Below are positions 32,589-40,959 of a stretch of 44,540 nucleotides of DNA, one piece after another. Below the pieces are notes generated by a model. The model did not search any database. It saw only the letters and a program-made list of their open reading frames with translations, and had not been told where the DNA came from. Position 1 is the first letter of the stretch. Each line of letters starts with the position of its first letter. This stretch comes from Actinopolymorpha alba DSM 45243 (GTDB lineage Bacteria > Actinomycetota > Actinomycetes > Propionibacteriales > Actinopolymorphaceae): NCBI RefSeq assembly GCF_000373925.1, contig NZ_KB892761.1:1-44540 (forward strand). The letters are read 5' to 3'. Position numbers and translations under genes: made by a program.

Positions 32589-33425
32589 GTGAGCGCGGAA
32601 GAAGCAGCCGTACCCAAGTCCCGGCCAGCGTCACCGTCGACCGACCGCGCGCTGACGGTGCTCGAAACGCTGGTCGAGGCTGAGGGCCCTCTGACCCTCA
32701 CGATGCTGGCGCAGACCGCGGGCGTCCCCCTCGCGACCTGCGCGTCGATCGTTCAGACCCTCGAGGTGCGCGGGTACGCCGCCCGCCAGGTCGTCGGGCG
32801 CAGCCACTTCTGGCGTCCGACGTTGCGGATGTACGCGCTCGCGACCCAGCTGATCCGCAAGGTCGACCCGGCCAGCGTGTCGCAGCGTCACCTGCGCCGC
32901 CTCAGCGACGAACTCGGCATGCCGGCCCATCTCGGCGTGCTCGACGGGGCCACGATCGTGTACGTCGCTAAGGCCGCGACTCCGGGGTTCATCCAGTTCG
33001 ACACGTTCGTAGGCAAGGTCGCGCCCTACAACCTGACCGCCCTCGGCCGGGCGATCGCGGCGTACCTTCCCGAGCCTGCGCTGGTGCCGCTAGTCGACCA
33101 GCTCGTCGCCGGTAGCGGGCCGAACGCGCGGCGTCCCAGCGTCAAGGCGTTCCGCGCGGAGCTGGCCACGACCCGTGAACGCGGGTACGCCGTCGAGGAC
33201 GAGGAGGAGCAGGCCGAGATCAGCTGTGTGGCGGCTCCCGTCTTCGACGCCTCTGGCGGGGCGGCGTTCTCTGTCGGCGTCACCGGGTTCGCGCGGGAAC
33301 TCATGGGGGAGCGCCTCCCCAAGGCGATCGAGGCGGTACGCCAGGCCGCCGCGGCGATCTCGGCGGAGCTGGGCTCCGCTGTCCTGCCGGCGGCCACCGA
33401 CGACCGTCGCTTCAGTAGCTGGTAA
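32589..33425 (+). CDS. IclR-family transcriptional regulator
   Basis: A 278-residue regulator. GTG 32589 follows GAGGAGGG; GTG 32568 seven codons upstream is possible. The N-terminal winged helix (about residues 15-80) has STDRALTVLETLVEAEGPLTLTMLAQTAGVPLATCASIVQTLEVRGYAAR; the C-terminal IclR effector domain has LGVLDGATIVYVAKA, NLTALGRAIAAYLPE, RERGYAVEDEEEQAEISCVAAPVFD and FSVGVTG. IclR proteins bind carboxylated aromatic or sugar-acid metabolites and control adjoining catabolic genes. Position at the end of the importer operon suggests it governs that operon and those at 18596 and 23291. Its 3' end overlaps the convergent DinB-like gene by 14 bases. Confidence 0.9.
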   Translation: MSAEEAAVPKSRPASPSTDRALTVLETLVEAEGPLTLTMLAQTAGVPLATCASIVQTLEVRGYAARQVVGRSHFWRPTLRMYALATQLIRKVDPASVSQRHLRRLSDELGMPAHLGVLDGATIVYVAKAATPGFIQFDTFVGKVAPYNLTALGRAIAAYLPEPALVPLVDQLVAGSGPNARRPSVKAFRAELATTRERGYAVEDEEEQAEISCVAAPVFDASGGAAFSVGVTGFARELMGERLPKAIEAVRQAAAAISAELGSAVLPAATDDRRFSSW

Positions 33426-33933
33426 CGCCGTCGGCGAGTTCGCGGAGAGCGTCCAGGTGGCCGAGGTGCCGCGCGGTCTCCTCGATCAGGTGCCCGAGAA
33501 TCCATCGCAGCGAGACAAGCTCGAGGCCCGGCGGGGCGAAGCGTTCCAGCTCGTCCAGGTCGTGCGCAGCCACGATCGCCCGCGAGCGTTCGCATTGCTC
33601 GTCGTACTCATCCAGCAGCCGCGCCAGGGGGATGCCGCCAACGCGCCACGGGGCGTGCGGGTCATCGTCGGTCGACGGCGCGCGATCCGGCTCGCCAAGG
33701 AAGCTGGTCTCGAACCAACCGTGCTCGACCCAGCGCAGATGCGAAACCACGCCCGCGATGGTCATCACCGGCGAGGACGGAAGCGGCGCTCGGCGTGCGT
33801 CGACGTCCGAAAGCCCGGCACATTTCAGGCGTACCGTGGCCCGCTGCCAGTCCAGCCACCCGGTGAGCATGGTGCGCTCGTCGGCGTTCGCGGGTGGGCG
33901 CTGTCTGGAGGTGTTCTCCCGGCCAGGTCTCAT
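33412..33933 (-). CDS. DinB/DUF664-family protein (possible thiol transferase)
   Basis: A 173-residue four-helix-bundle protein of the DinB superfamily. Candidate metal-site histidines are in GVVSHLRWVEHGWFE and in the C-terminal LGHLIEETARHLGHLD, the typical spaced His pattern. In actinomycetes this group includes mycothiol-dependent transferases and detoxification enzymes, but this protein's substrate is unknown. ATG 33933 is used though no strong ribosome site precedes it; the protein begins to match the family at ERTMLTGWLDWQRATV near residue 19, and an internal ATG at 33870 is possible. Convergent with the IclR gene; probably the first gene of the chromosomal backbone part. Confidence 0.82.
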   Translation of the reverse strand: MRPGRENTSRQRPPANADERTMLTGWLDWQRATVRLKCAGLSDVDARRAPLPSSPVMTIAGVVSHLRWVEHGWFETSFLGEPDRAPSTDDDPHAPWRVGGIPLARLLDEYDEQCERSRAIVAAHDLDELERFAPPGLELVSLRWILGHLIEETARHLGHLDALRELADGVTSY

Positions 33934-34024
33934 GGGAGCAACAGCTTGTCATCAGGCGCTGACCGGGGGGACGACGTGTCCGCGAGTGGCATACGCCGCC
34001 CCGCCGCCGGGCCCTGCGCGCAGC

Positions 34025-34049
34025 TAGGCTCGGCGGGTCCCACTGGGAC
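34025..34049 (+). promoter_or_regulatory. Candidate -10 box and 13-bp palindrome before the acyltransferase gene
   Basis: TAGGCT (34025-34030) fits the actinobacterial -10 consensus TANNNT; no convincing -35 is seen. Seven bases later GTCCCA-C-TGGGAC (34037-34049) is a perfect palindrome around the expected transcription start, a position suited to a repressor. The GTG start of the next gene is at 34094. Confidence 0.35.
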
Positions 34050-34093
34050 GACAGCGACGGAAAGTGCGGCTCGGCTGAAGGGAGAGGCGACGC

Positions 34094-35098
34094 GTGAGTG
34101 CGTTCGTAGATGCCGCGGCGGTGGCCGCGCGCCTGGGGTCGGCGGAGGAGTTCACCACCTGGGTGGAGGAGTTGGACCGGATCGGCCCGCCGGCCGCGGA
34201 GGTGGCGCTCCCTGAGCCTGACCAGCTCGACGAGCTGTTCGAGCGACTCGGGGTCCACGCCGACGACGCGGAGGACCTCAAGGCGACCAGGCCCTCGCCG
34301 TCTGAGGATCCCGAACTCTGGTGGCTCCTCCAGCGATGTCACCAGACCCTGCTTCGGGACCTCGGTAACCTCGACGCGCAGTGGCTGCGGTGGCCGCACC
34401 TGCCGGCGGACTTCGGTGCGAAGGGGCGGTTCTTCTACCCGCACGTGTTCCTCGCCTCGATCCCGGCGGTGCTCCGCTATCACGAGAAGCGCGGGATCTC
34501 CGAGGACGTGAGCTGGGCGACGCTCGCCGACCTCGGCCGGCAGATCGCGATCTACCGCCGGATCAACGGCGTGGGCGGGCTCGACGTGCAGTTCTGGTTC
34601 TCGCTGCACTTCCGGGGCCTCATCTATGACATGGGCCGGCTGCAGTTCAACCGCGGCAAGATCCACTACGACGAGCAGATGATCGAGGCGACGGGCGCGC
34701 CGTTCCGTCCGGGCGACACCGCGCTCGGCGTTCACATTCCGGAGTCGGGTCCGATGACTCAGGAGGCGTGCGAGGAGTCGTTCCGGAGGGCCAAGGACTT
34801 CTACGACCGGTACTTTCCGGAGGAAAACTACCGGTACGCGCTCTGCACATCCTGGCTCCTCGACCCGCAGCTTGCCGACTACCTGCCCGAGGACTCCAAC
34901 ATCATCAGGTTCCAGCGCCGCTTCCAGGTGGTGCCGGGCGGGCACGACGGCGACAAGGACGTCTTCCAGTTCGTGTTCCGGATGATCAACCCGTCGATCG
35001 ACCAGCTGCCGCGGCGTTCCACCCTGGAACGCGCGGTCGTCTCGCACCTTGAAGCGGGCAAGCACTGGAAGGTCCGCTCGGGCTGGGTCGCACTCTGA
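34094..35098 (+). CDS. Acyltransferase-domain protein (NAT_N/GNAT_C type)
   Basis: A 334-residue protein of the two-domain N-acyltransferase group found in actinobacteria (N-terminal NAT_N and C-terminal GNAT_C regions). GTG 34094 follows GGGAGAGG. Diagnostic stretches are LQFNRGKI, LGVHIPESGPMTQEACEESF, CTSWLLDPQLADYLPEDSNI and FQRRFQVVPGG. The biochemical role of the family is not established to my knowledge. It is a single gene between the DinB-like gene and the aroH-tyrA block, with hairpin and repeat structures after it, so it is probably transcribed alone. Frame and codon use are normal. Confidence 0.8.
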   Translation: MSAFVDAAAVAARLGSAEEFTTWVEELDRIGPPAAEVALPEPDQLDELFERLGVHADDAEDLKATRPSPSEDPELWWLLQRCHQTLLRDLGNLDAQWLRWPHLPADFGAKGRFFYPHVFLASIPAVLRYHEKRGISEDVSWATLADLGRQIAIYRRINGVGGLDVQFWFSLHFRGLIYDMGRLQFNRGKIHYDEQMIEATGAPFRPGDTALGVHIPESGPMTQEACEESFRRAKDFYDRYFPEENYRYALCTSWLLDPQLADYLPEDSNIIRFQRRFQVVPGGHDGDKDVFQFVFRMINPSIDQLPRRSTLERAVVSHLEAGKHWKVRSGWVAL

Positions 35099-35154
35099 TC
35101 ACTTGCAACCCACCCTGATCATCGGGAACGCGCTCTGATCATCGGGGCCACGCC
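35095..35154. repeat. Three CTGATCA repeats at exact 20-bp period
   Basis: CTGATCA begins at 35095, 35115 and 35135; the second and third units share the 12-mer CTGATCATCGGG. The first copy includes the stop codon of the acyltransferase gene. The two-helical-turn spacing puts each palindromic TGATCA on the same DNA face. It lies 120-180 bases before the aroH start, so it may be an array of regulator sites or a decayed dispersed repeat. Confidence 0.55.
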
Positions 35155-35163
35155 GCGGGGCAG

Positions 35164-35194
35164 GCCCGCCTGCACGCCGGGCACGCAGGCGGGC
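35164..35194. terminator. GC-rich hairpin, 10-bp perfect stem
   Basis: GCCCGCCTGC (35164-35173) and GCAGGCGGGC (35185-35194) pair perfectly around an 11-base loop, 66 bases after the acyltransferase stop and before the aroH start. There is no T-tract, which is common for actinobacterial terminators. Alternatively it is part of an aroH leader. Confidence 0.5.
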
Positions 35195-35270
35195 GTGGAT
35201 ATGGTGAGCCGGAAACCAGGAGGCGGCAGCAGGCTGCCGCGCCCACACGGCGTACGAAAGGACACGGACG

Positions 35271-35702
35271 GTGGCTGTTCGGGCAGTGCGCGGCGCGACC
35301 CAGCTCGAGGCCGACGAACGCGAGCACCTGCTGGAGCGCGTCGCGGAGCTCGTCAAGGAGGTCCTGCGGAGCAACGACCTCACCAACGACGACCTGATCA
35401 GCGTCGTGTTCACAGCCACCGGAGACGTGCGCTCGGAGTTCCCGGCCTATGCCGCCCGCCTCATGGGCATGACCGACGTGCCCCTGCTCTGCGCGCGCGA
35501 ACTCGAGATCGACGGCTCCATGCCGCGGGTCGTCCGGTTGATGGCCCACGTCGAGACCGACCTCTCCCGCCAGCAGATCACCCACGTCTACCTCCACGGT
35601 GCGGCCGCCCTGCGGCGCGACCTTTCGCACGTGTACGCCGTCCCTGACGAGCCGGCCGGGTCGCTCGCCGGCGCCGCGCCAGCGTCCGAGGTCCGGCCGT
35701 GA
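35271..35702 (+). CDS. aroH: Chorismate mutase, AroH class
   Basis: A 143-residue chorismate mutase (chorismate to prephenate) of the trimeric AroH fold. GTG 35271 follows GAAAGGAC. Family features: the N-terminal VRAVRGATQLEADE (Arg of the active site), SNDLTNDDLISVVFTATGDVRSEFPA, CARELEIDGSMPRVVRLM and a C-terminal VYLHGAAALRRDL. The GTG of prephenate dehydrogenase overlaps its stop (GTGA), so the first two steps from chorismate to tyrosine are translationally coupled. Confidence 0.95.
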   Translation: MAVRAVRGATQLEADEREHLLERVAELVKEVLRSNDLTNDDLISVVFTATGDVRSEFPAYAARLMGMTDVPLLCARELEIDGSMPRVVRLMAHVETDLSRQQITHVYLHGAAALRRDLSHVYAVPDEPAGSLAGAAPASEVRP

Positions 35703-36793
35703 CTCAGCCACCCCTGCGCCAGGTCGTCGTCATCGGTGCCGGTCTCATGGGCACCTCGGTGGCGCTCGCCCTGGGGCGTGCGGGCGTCGAGGTCTATCTG
35801 GAGGACGCCGACCCGGCCCACCTGCGGGTCGCGGTGTCGCTGGGCGCGGGTGGTCCGATGCCGCCCGACGCGGAGCTGCAGCCCGACCTTGTGATCGTCG
35901 GCGTACCCCCGTCGGCGCTCGGGCCGGTGATCGCGGCCGCGCTCGCGAGGTTCCCCCAGGCGACCGTGACCGACCTCGGGAGCGTCAAGGCGGCCGCGCT
36001 CGCCGACGCGACCAGGCACGCGCCCGCACTCCTTGACAGGTACGTCGGTAGCCATCCGATGGCCGGAAGCGAGCAGTCGGGGCCGCTGGCCGCACGGGCC
36101 GAGCTTTTCGACGGCCGGCCGTGGGCGGTGACCCCGCATCCGGGCAGCCGTCCCGAGGCGGTCGAGGTGGTGGAGAGCCTGGTCGCGGCCTGCGGGGCGT
36201 TCGCCGTACGCATGACGCCGGCCGACCACGACGAGGCGGTCGCGCTGGTCTCGCACCTACCGCAGGTCGCGTCCTCCGTCGTTGCGGGGATGCTCACGAC
36301 CGCCGCCGAGGGGCATCTGGTCCTGGCCGGGCAGGGCCTGCGGGACGTCACCCGGATCGCCGCGGGAGACCCCGACCTCTGGACCCAGATCCTCCTCGCC
36401 AACGCCGAGCCGGTGGCCCGCCTCCTGCACGAGGCCGCTGACAACCTCCACCAGGTGGCGCTCACGCTGGAGAAGCTGGAGCCAGGATCGCCGAGCGTCG
36501 AGGAGTTGCGGGCGTCCATCGAACGCGGCGGGACCGGCGTCCGCCGGCTGCCCGGCAAGCACGGCGCCCGCCCGGAGGAGTTCGCCTCCGTACCCGTCAT
36601 TCTGCCCGACCGGCCGGGCGAGCTGGCCCGGCTCTTCGCCGACGTCGGCGCCGCCGGCGTCAACATCGAGGACGTCCGGATCGATCACAGCCCGGGCGCT
36701 CCGGCGGGTCTGGTGCAGCTGGCCGTCCATCAGGACGTCGTACCCGCTCTGCTCGAGGCCCTGGCGCAGCACGGGTGGGACGTCCACGGGTAG
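35699..36793 (+). CDS. tyrA: Prephenate dehydrogenase with ACT domain
   Basis: A 364-residue NAD(P)-dependent enzyme oxidising prephenate to 4-hydroxyphenylpyruvate. Rossmann motif VVVIGAGLMGTSVALALG, GSVKAAAL, catalytic-region GSHPMAGSEQSG, and the helical dimer domain with QILLANAEPVARLLHEAADNL. A C-terminal ACT-like domain (about 298-364, beginning PVILPDRPGELARLFADVG) suggests allosteric control by tyrosine. GTG 35699 overlaps the aroH stop by four bases; 47 bases separate it from cmk. Confidence 0.95.
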   Translation: MTQPPLRQVVVIGAGLMGTSVALALGRAGVEVYLEDADPAHLRVAVSLGAGGPMPPDAELQPDLVIVGVPPSALGPVIAAALARFPQATVTDLGSVKAAALADATRHAPALLDRYVGSHPMAGSEQSGPLAARAELFDGRPWAVTPHPGSRPEAVEVVESLVAACGAFAVRMTPADHDEAVALVSHLPQVASSVVAGMLTTAAEGHLVLAGQGLRDVTRIAAGDPDLWTQILLANAEPVARLLHEAADNLHQVALTLEKLEPGSPSVEELRASIERGGTGVRRLPGKHGARPEEFASVPVILPDRPGELARLFADVGAAGVNIEDVRIDHSPGAPAGLVQLAVHQDVVPALLEALAQHGWDVHG

Positions 36794-36840
36794 CCTCCAA
36801 CGGGATCGAGGGCAGGTCGCCCTGAGGGAGGAGACAACAG

Positions 36841-37548
36841 GTGGAGCGGGCCGACAAGGCAGGTCTGGACCGGATCGTGGTGGCCATCGACGGCCCGTCA
36901 GGTTCGGGGAAGTCAAGCGCGTCCCGCGGGGTCGCACGGCGGCTCGGACTGCGGTATCTCGACACCGGTGCGATGTACCGCGCGATCACCTGGTGGATGC
37001 TGCGGGCCGGCGTTCCCGTCGATGACGCTGACGAGGTGGCTGCCCGCTCGGGCGCGCCCGGGCTCGAGATCGGCACCGACCCCGACGCTCCCACGGTCGC
37101 CGTCGACGGCGTCGACGTCTCCGGCCCGATCCGGTCCCGCGAGGTGACCAACGCCGTGAGCGCGGTCGCCGCGGTGCCGGCCGTGCGACAACGGCTGATC
37201 ATGCTGCAGCGGGCCGAGATCGACGCCGGAGGCATCGTCGTCGAGGGACGCGACATCGGTACGACGGTGGCGCCCAATGCCGACGTCAAGGTCTACTTGA
37301 CCGCGCACGCGGAGGAGCGCGCCCGGCGCCGGGCGGCCGAGGGGCTCGCCGGCGCCAAGGTGGAGGTCAACCTCGCCCAGCAGGAAATGGCCCGCCGCGA
37401 CCAGCTCGACTCCGGCCGGGCCACCTCGCCGCTCGCCCAGGCCGCTGACGCTGTGGTCCTCGACACCACCGAACTCAACCTCGAGCAGGTCATCGACCGC
37501 ATCTGCGCCCTGGCCGACGAGCGGGTCGGAGCTTCGGGCGCCTGCTGA
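36841..37548 (+). CDS. cmk: Cytidylate kinase
   Basis: A 235-residue (d)CMP kinase. GTG 36841 follows GGAGGAG by eight bases. The P-loop is AIDGPSGSGKSSASRG; YLDTGAMYRAITW, GRDIGTTVAPNADVKVYLTA and the lid HAEERARRRAAE with RDQLDSGRATSPL are all present. It phosphorylates CMP/dCMP with ATP for nucleotide supply. It stands in the conserved tyrA-cmk-acyltransferase-der order typical of actinomycete chromosomes, supporting backbone status. Confidence 0.96.
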   Translation: MERADKAGLDRIVVAIDGPSGSGKSSASRGVARRLGLRYLDTGAMYRAITWWMLRAGVPVDDADEVAARSGAPGLEIGTDPDAPTVAVDGVDVSGPIRSREVTNAVSAVAAVPAVRQRLIMLQRAEIDAGGIVVEGRDIGTTVAPNADVKVYLTAHAEERARRRAAEGLAGAKVEVNLAQQEMARRDQLDSGRATSPLAQAADAVVLDTTELNLEQVIDRICALADERVGASGAC

Positions 37549-37574
37549 GCACACCGGGCCGGGGCGTGCCGCGC

Positions 37575-37595
37575 ACCGGCGTACCGGCGTACCGG
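37575..37595. repeat. Short tandem repeat ACCGGCGT x2.6
   Basis: Two full ACCGGCGT units followed by ACCGG in the 112-base gap between cmk and the acyltransferase gene. It may be only simple-sequence drift; there is no gene in this gap. Confidence 0.4.
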
Positions 37596-37660
37596 ATCGG
37601 AGCGGACCAGATCGGGTGCCATGATTCGCGGTTCGTAGGCACGATCGTCAAGGGGGAACG

Positions 37661-38419
37661 ATGGACGGCCTGGAGGTTCCGCCGTACTGGCACGGAGGAG
37701 GTGGCCCGCCCCGCTTCGGTGTGCGGGCCACGCGACCGCTGGTCGCCGGGCTGGTGCGGGCCGCCTGGAAGGTCCGCGTTCATGACCTGTGGCACGTGCC
37801 GAGTGCGGGACCGGTGATCCTGGCGTCCAACCACACGGGCATCCTCGACGGGCCGCTGCTGTGCGGAGTCGTACGCCGGCCCGTACACGCGGTGGTCAAG
37901 GAGGAGATGTTCCGCGGCGTGGGTGGGGTACTCCGGAACCTCGGTCAGATAGCGGTCGATCGCCAGGCGGTCGACCGGGCGGCAGTCAGGTCCGCGCTCG
38001 CGGTGCTGGACCGCGGGGACGTGCTCGCCATCTATCCGGAGGGTGCGCGGTGTAGTGGAGATTTCTCCACCATGAGGGCCGGCGTCGCCTACCTCGCGCT
38101 CTGCACCGGCGCTCCCGTCGTACCCGTGGCCTGCCTCGGTGTACGCCCACGAGGTGGGTCGGTGGGAGCATTGCCTGCGTTGCGTGCGACGCTCGACGTC
38201 GTCTTCGGCCAGCCACAGGCCCTGGAGGCGATCCCGTGGCCCCGGTTCAAGGACGTGGTCCAAGATCGCGCACGCTGGTTACAGAAATGGCTGGCGGCCC
38301 ACGTCCGTTATGCGTGCGAGGTCACTGGCCAGCGGCTACCTGGCGGGGCCTCCACCGAGCCCGAACCCGGCGCGGTCGCGATCGCCCGGCCCAGCACCGA
38401 CATTGAGGACGTTTCGTGA
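37661..38419 (+). CDS. Lysophospholipid/1-acylglycerol-phosphate acyltransferase-like (PlsC family)
   Basis: A 252-residue membrane-associated acyltransferase; ATG 37661 follows AAGGGGGAA. The catalytic NHx4D box is SNHTGILDG, the second block is VKEEMF...GQIAVDRQ and the acyl-acceptor box reads YPEGAR in place of the common FPEGTR, then [17 protein letters not shown]. It should transfer an acyl chain to a lysophospholipid or glycerol phosphate at the membrane's inner face. The stop overlaps the GTG of der by four bases. Which acyl acceptor it uses is not visible; it may not be the sole PlsC of the cell. Confidence 0.9.
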   Translation: MDGLEVPPYWHGGGGPPRFGVRATRPLVAGLVRAAWKVRVHDLWHVPSAGPVILASNHTGILDGPLLCGVVRRPVHAVVKEEMFRGVGGVLRNLGQIAVDRQAVDRAAVRSALAVLDRGDVLAIYPEGARCSGDFSTMRAGVAYLALCTGAPVVPVACLGVRPRGGSVGALPALRATLDVVFGQPQALEAIPWPRFKDVVQDRARWLQKWLAAHVRYACEVTGQRLPGGASTEPEPGAVAIARPSTDIEDVS

Positions 38420-39822
38420 GCAACGAGGAATTTGAGGGATACGACGTCGACGTCGAGGAGCTCGACGGCTTCGGCGTTGAAGGTGACGGTGACGCGACGC
38501 CTGAGGACGCGCCCGTCGTCGCGGTGGTGGGCCGGCCAAACGTCGGAAAATCGACGCTGGTCAACCGCATCCTCGGCAGGCGCGAGGCGGTCGTCGAGGA
38601 CGTGCCGGGCGTGACCCGGGACCGCGTGGCGTACGACGCCGACTGGCGTGGGCGGCGGTTCACCCTGGTCGACACCGGTGGCTGGGACCCCGACGCGAGG
38701 GGGTTCATGGCCCGGGTGGCCGCGCAGGCCGAACTCGCGGTCGCCGCCGCCGACGTCGTGCTCTTCGTCGTCGACGTCACCGTCGGTCCGACCGACGTGG
38801 ACGAGGCCGTCGTCCGCATTCTCCGTCGGTCCGGCAAGCCGGTGATCCTGGCCGCCAACAAGGCCGACGACCCGCGCAGGGAGGCCGAGGCGTCGGCGCT
38901 GTGGTCACTTGGCCTCGGCGAGCCCCAGCCAGTCTCCGCGATGCACGGGCGGGGGAGCGGTGACCTTCTCGACGCCCTCTTCGAGGTGCTTCCCGAGGCG
39001 CCCGCCGAACGCGAGCCAGGTACCGGCGGTCCGCGCCGCATCGCCCTTGTCGGCAAGCCGAACGTCGGCAAGTCCAGCCTCCTCAACCGGCTCGCCGGTG
39101 AGGAGCGGGTCGTCGTCGACGAGGTGGCCGGCACCACTGTCGACCCGGTCGACGAGCTCGTCGAACTCGGCGGCAGGACCTGGCGGTTCATCGACACCGC
39201 CGGCATCCGGCGCCGGGTCCGCGAGGCGTCCGGGCACGAGTTCTACGCCAGCCTGCGTACCTCCGCCGCGATCGAACGCGCCGAGGTCGCAGTGGTCCTG
39301 CTCGACGCGAGCGAGCCGCTGTCCGAACAGGACCTGCGGATCATCTCGATGGTCGTGGACGCGGGGCGGGCCCTGGTGCTGACGTTCAACAAATGGGACC
39401 TGCTGGACGAGGACCGGCGGCTGCGGCTGGAGAAGGAGCTGGACCGGCAGGTTCGGGTCCAATGGGCGCCGCGGGTCAATCTCAGCGCGCGTACCGGCTG
39501 GCACGTCGACCGGCTCGTCCGGGCGATCGACACGTCCCTCGAGGGCTGGTCGACGCGGGTCTCGACCGGGCAGCTGAACGCTTTCCTCGGGCGGCTGGTG
39601 GCGTCCCACCCGCATCCGGTTCGTGGTGGTAAGCAACCCCGGATCCTCTTCGGGACCCAGCCGCAGACGGCGCCCCCGAAGTTCCTGCTCTTCACGACAG
39701 GCTTCCTGGAGGCGAGCTACCGACGGTACGTCGAACGCCGGCTGCGGGAGGAGTTCGGGTTCGACGGGTCGCCAGTGGTGATCACGCAGCGGGTACGGGA
39801 GAAGCGGAAGCGGCAAGGCTAA
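38416..39822 (+). CDS. der: Ribosome biogenesis GTPase Der
   Basis: A 468-residue double-GTPase essential for 50S subunit assembly. GTG 38416 overlaps the preceding stop. After an acidic actinobacterial N-terminal extension (about 1-33, [23 protein letters not shown]) come G domain 1 ([18 protein letters not shown]) and G domain 2 ([18 protein letters not shown]), then the KH-like RNA-binding C-domain ([14 protein letters not shown]..., [26 protein letters not shown]). The stop codon lies inside the terminator hairpin. Complete and ordinary. Confidence 0.97.
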   Translation: MSNEEFEGYDVDVEELDGFGVEGDGDATPEDAPVVAVVGRPNVGKSTLVNRILGRREAVVEDVPGVTRDRVAYDADWRGRRFTLVDTGGWDPDARGFMARVAAQAELAVAAADVVLFVVDVTVGPTDVDEAVVRILRRSGKPVILAANKADDPRREAEASALWSLGLGEPQPVSAMHGRGSGDLLDALFEVLPEAPAEREPGTGGPRRIALVGKPNVGKSSLLNRLAGEERVVVDEVAGTTVDPVDELVELGGRTWRFIDTAGIRRRVREASGHEFYASLRTSAAIERAEVAVVLLDASEPLSEQDLRIISMVVDAGRALVLTFNKWDLLDEDRRLRLEKELDRQVRVQWAPRVNLSARTGWHVDRLVRAIDTSLEGWSTRVSTGQLNAFLGRLVASHPHPVRGGKQPRILFGTQPQTAPPKFLLFTTGFLEASYRRYVERRLREEFGFDGSPVVITQRVREKRKRQG

Positions 39823-39847
39823 GAGGTCGCAGCGCGACCTCTAAGCC
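39817..39847 (+). terminator. Strong hairpin terminator after der
   Basis: GGCTAAGAGGTCGC and GCGACCTCTAAGCC pair over 14 positions with a single A-A mismatch and a 3-base loop (AGC). The TAA of der is inside the left arm. There is no T-run, but stability is high; it should end the aroH/cmk-der transcript. Confidence 0.8.
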
Positions 39848-39860
39848 GGTGGCGGGCGGG

Positions 39861-39888
39861 CGGATGGGCTGCGGTAAGGTTCCATCCG
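39861..39888 (+). promoter_or_regulatory. Candidate tRNA promoter within an inverted repeat
   Basis: TAAGGT (39875-39880) fits a -10 box 30 bases before the tRNA; it sits in the loop of an inverted repeat CGGATGG (39861-39867)/CCATCCG (39882-39888). No clear -35 sequence is visible upstream because that space is taken by the der terminator. Confidence 0.35.
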
Positions 39889-39909
39889 CTCGGCAGTTTC
39901 TGCGGGCAA

Positions 39910-39983
<74 letters not shown>

Positions 39984-40056
39984 CAAGCATCACTGCAGGT
40001 CAGAGGCTATTTCGGTGGTATCGACGCGGGTCGACTCGGCCCGCGTAGGCCGCGGA

Positions 40057-40075
40057 ATCTCACAGATATCTCACA
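40057..40075. repeat. Direct repeat ATCTCACA x2, 11-bp period
   Basis: ATCTCACA occurs at 40057-40064 and 40068-40075, between the tRNA and the integrase stop codon. Closely spaced short direct repeats here could be integrase arm-type binding sites of an attachment region. No copy of the tRNA 3' sequence was found elsewhere in the window to mark the other end. Confidence 0.3.
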
Positions 40076-40079
40076 CACA

Positions 40080-40757
40080 TCACTGGGCGAGGGCTCGCGC
40101 GAGGGCATTCCCGGCTTCCTTCAGGCCCTCCCGCACGGCGTGCTGATAGCCGTGGGTCACCGTGATCTGGGACTGACCGAGCCACGCCGCGACAATCACG
40201 TCCGGCATCCCCAGATCCGCCAGCAGAGACGCCGAGCAGTGCCGTGCACCGTGCAATGGGATCACCGGTACCCCAGCCTGCCCGGCCAGCCTGGAGAACC
40301 GGTCGGAGAACCACTCTGGCCGGTACGGGCGGCCGATCTCGTCGACCACCACCAGGTCGTCGTCGTTGCAGTAGGCGACACCGGCCGCCAGCCTCTCCTC
40401 CGCCTGCCTCTTCCGCAGAGCACGTAGGGCATCGACGACCAGGTCTGGAAGGTCAAGGGTGCGCCGGCTGGCCTTCGTCTTCGGTGCCGAGTTGATGACC
40501 TCCCCGGCCACGGTGACGCGGGTATGCCGAACCATGAGGGAGGGTCCGTCCATCCGCCGCGCGGACGCCTGGTCTCCGGTCAGGTCAACGTCGGACCATC
40601 GGAGTCCAAGCACCTCACCGCGCTGCATCCCGAACAGGGATAGGAGCCACGCGGCGTACAGGCGGTCCTCACGGACGAAGCGGAGGAACGTCGTCGCGTC
40701 GCCTGTCTGCCAGGCGCCACGGTCGGCGCCAACCTGCTCGTTGGGGACCTTCTCCAC
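40080..40757 (-). pseudogene. Tyrosine site-specific integrase, 5'-truncated
   Basis: A 225-residue C-terminal catalytic half of a phage/ICE-type integrase, full-length relatives being about 370-450 residues. Catalytic positions: R46 (GMQRGEVLGLRW), probable K95 (PKTKASRR), H169 and R172 (LHGARH) and nucleophile Y204 (THGYQHA). The usual His in LGHS is Gln here (WLGQSQ). Integrase-like sequence continues upstream of GTG 40757 to about 40770 (CAELVEKVP), where it abuts glycosyltransferase sequence; the arm-binding and core-binding domains are missing. It lies between tRNA-Pro and gene remnants, so it is what remains of an integrative element, similar in arrangement to actinomycete elements in tRNA-Pro. 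Probably inactive, though the shortened frame is open. Confidence 0.85.
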
Positions 40758-40770
40758 CAGCTCGGCGCAA

Positions 40771-40950
40771 CGTGTGGAAGAGGATCACCGCCGGGACACC
40801 GCTGCGGAGAGCGCCCCTGATCAGAGCCGGGAGCATGCAGTCGACGACCACCAGGTCGGCGCGTCGCTCGGCGATCAGCGCCTCCGCGACCGCGAGGGTC
40901 GGCGGCACGTTCCCGCCCAGATCAGCAGTAAGGAAGAGGATCCTGATCGT
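40771..40950 (-). pseudogene. Glycosyltransferase remnant (MGT/UGT-like) with internal deletion
   Basis: Minus-strand reading from 40950 gives IRILFLTADLGGNVPPTLAVAEALI, the typical start of GT1-type glycosyltransferases, but then jumps directly to ADLVVVDCMLPAL and GVPAVILFHT, which normally lie about 70 residues further on, implying an internal deletion. The frame then runs into integrase sequence at about 40770. The expected start position reads ACG (40948-40950) behind a good ribosome site, so the start is also lost. Clearly a broken gene. Confidence 0.7.
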
Positions 40951-40959
40951 GGTCTCCCT

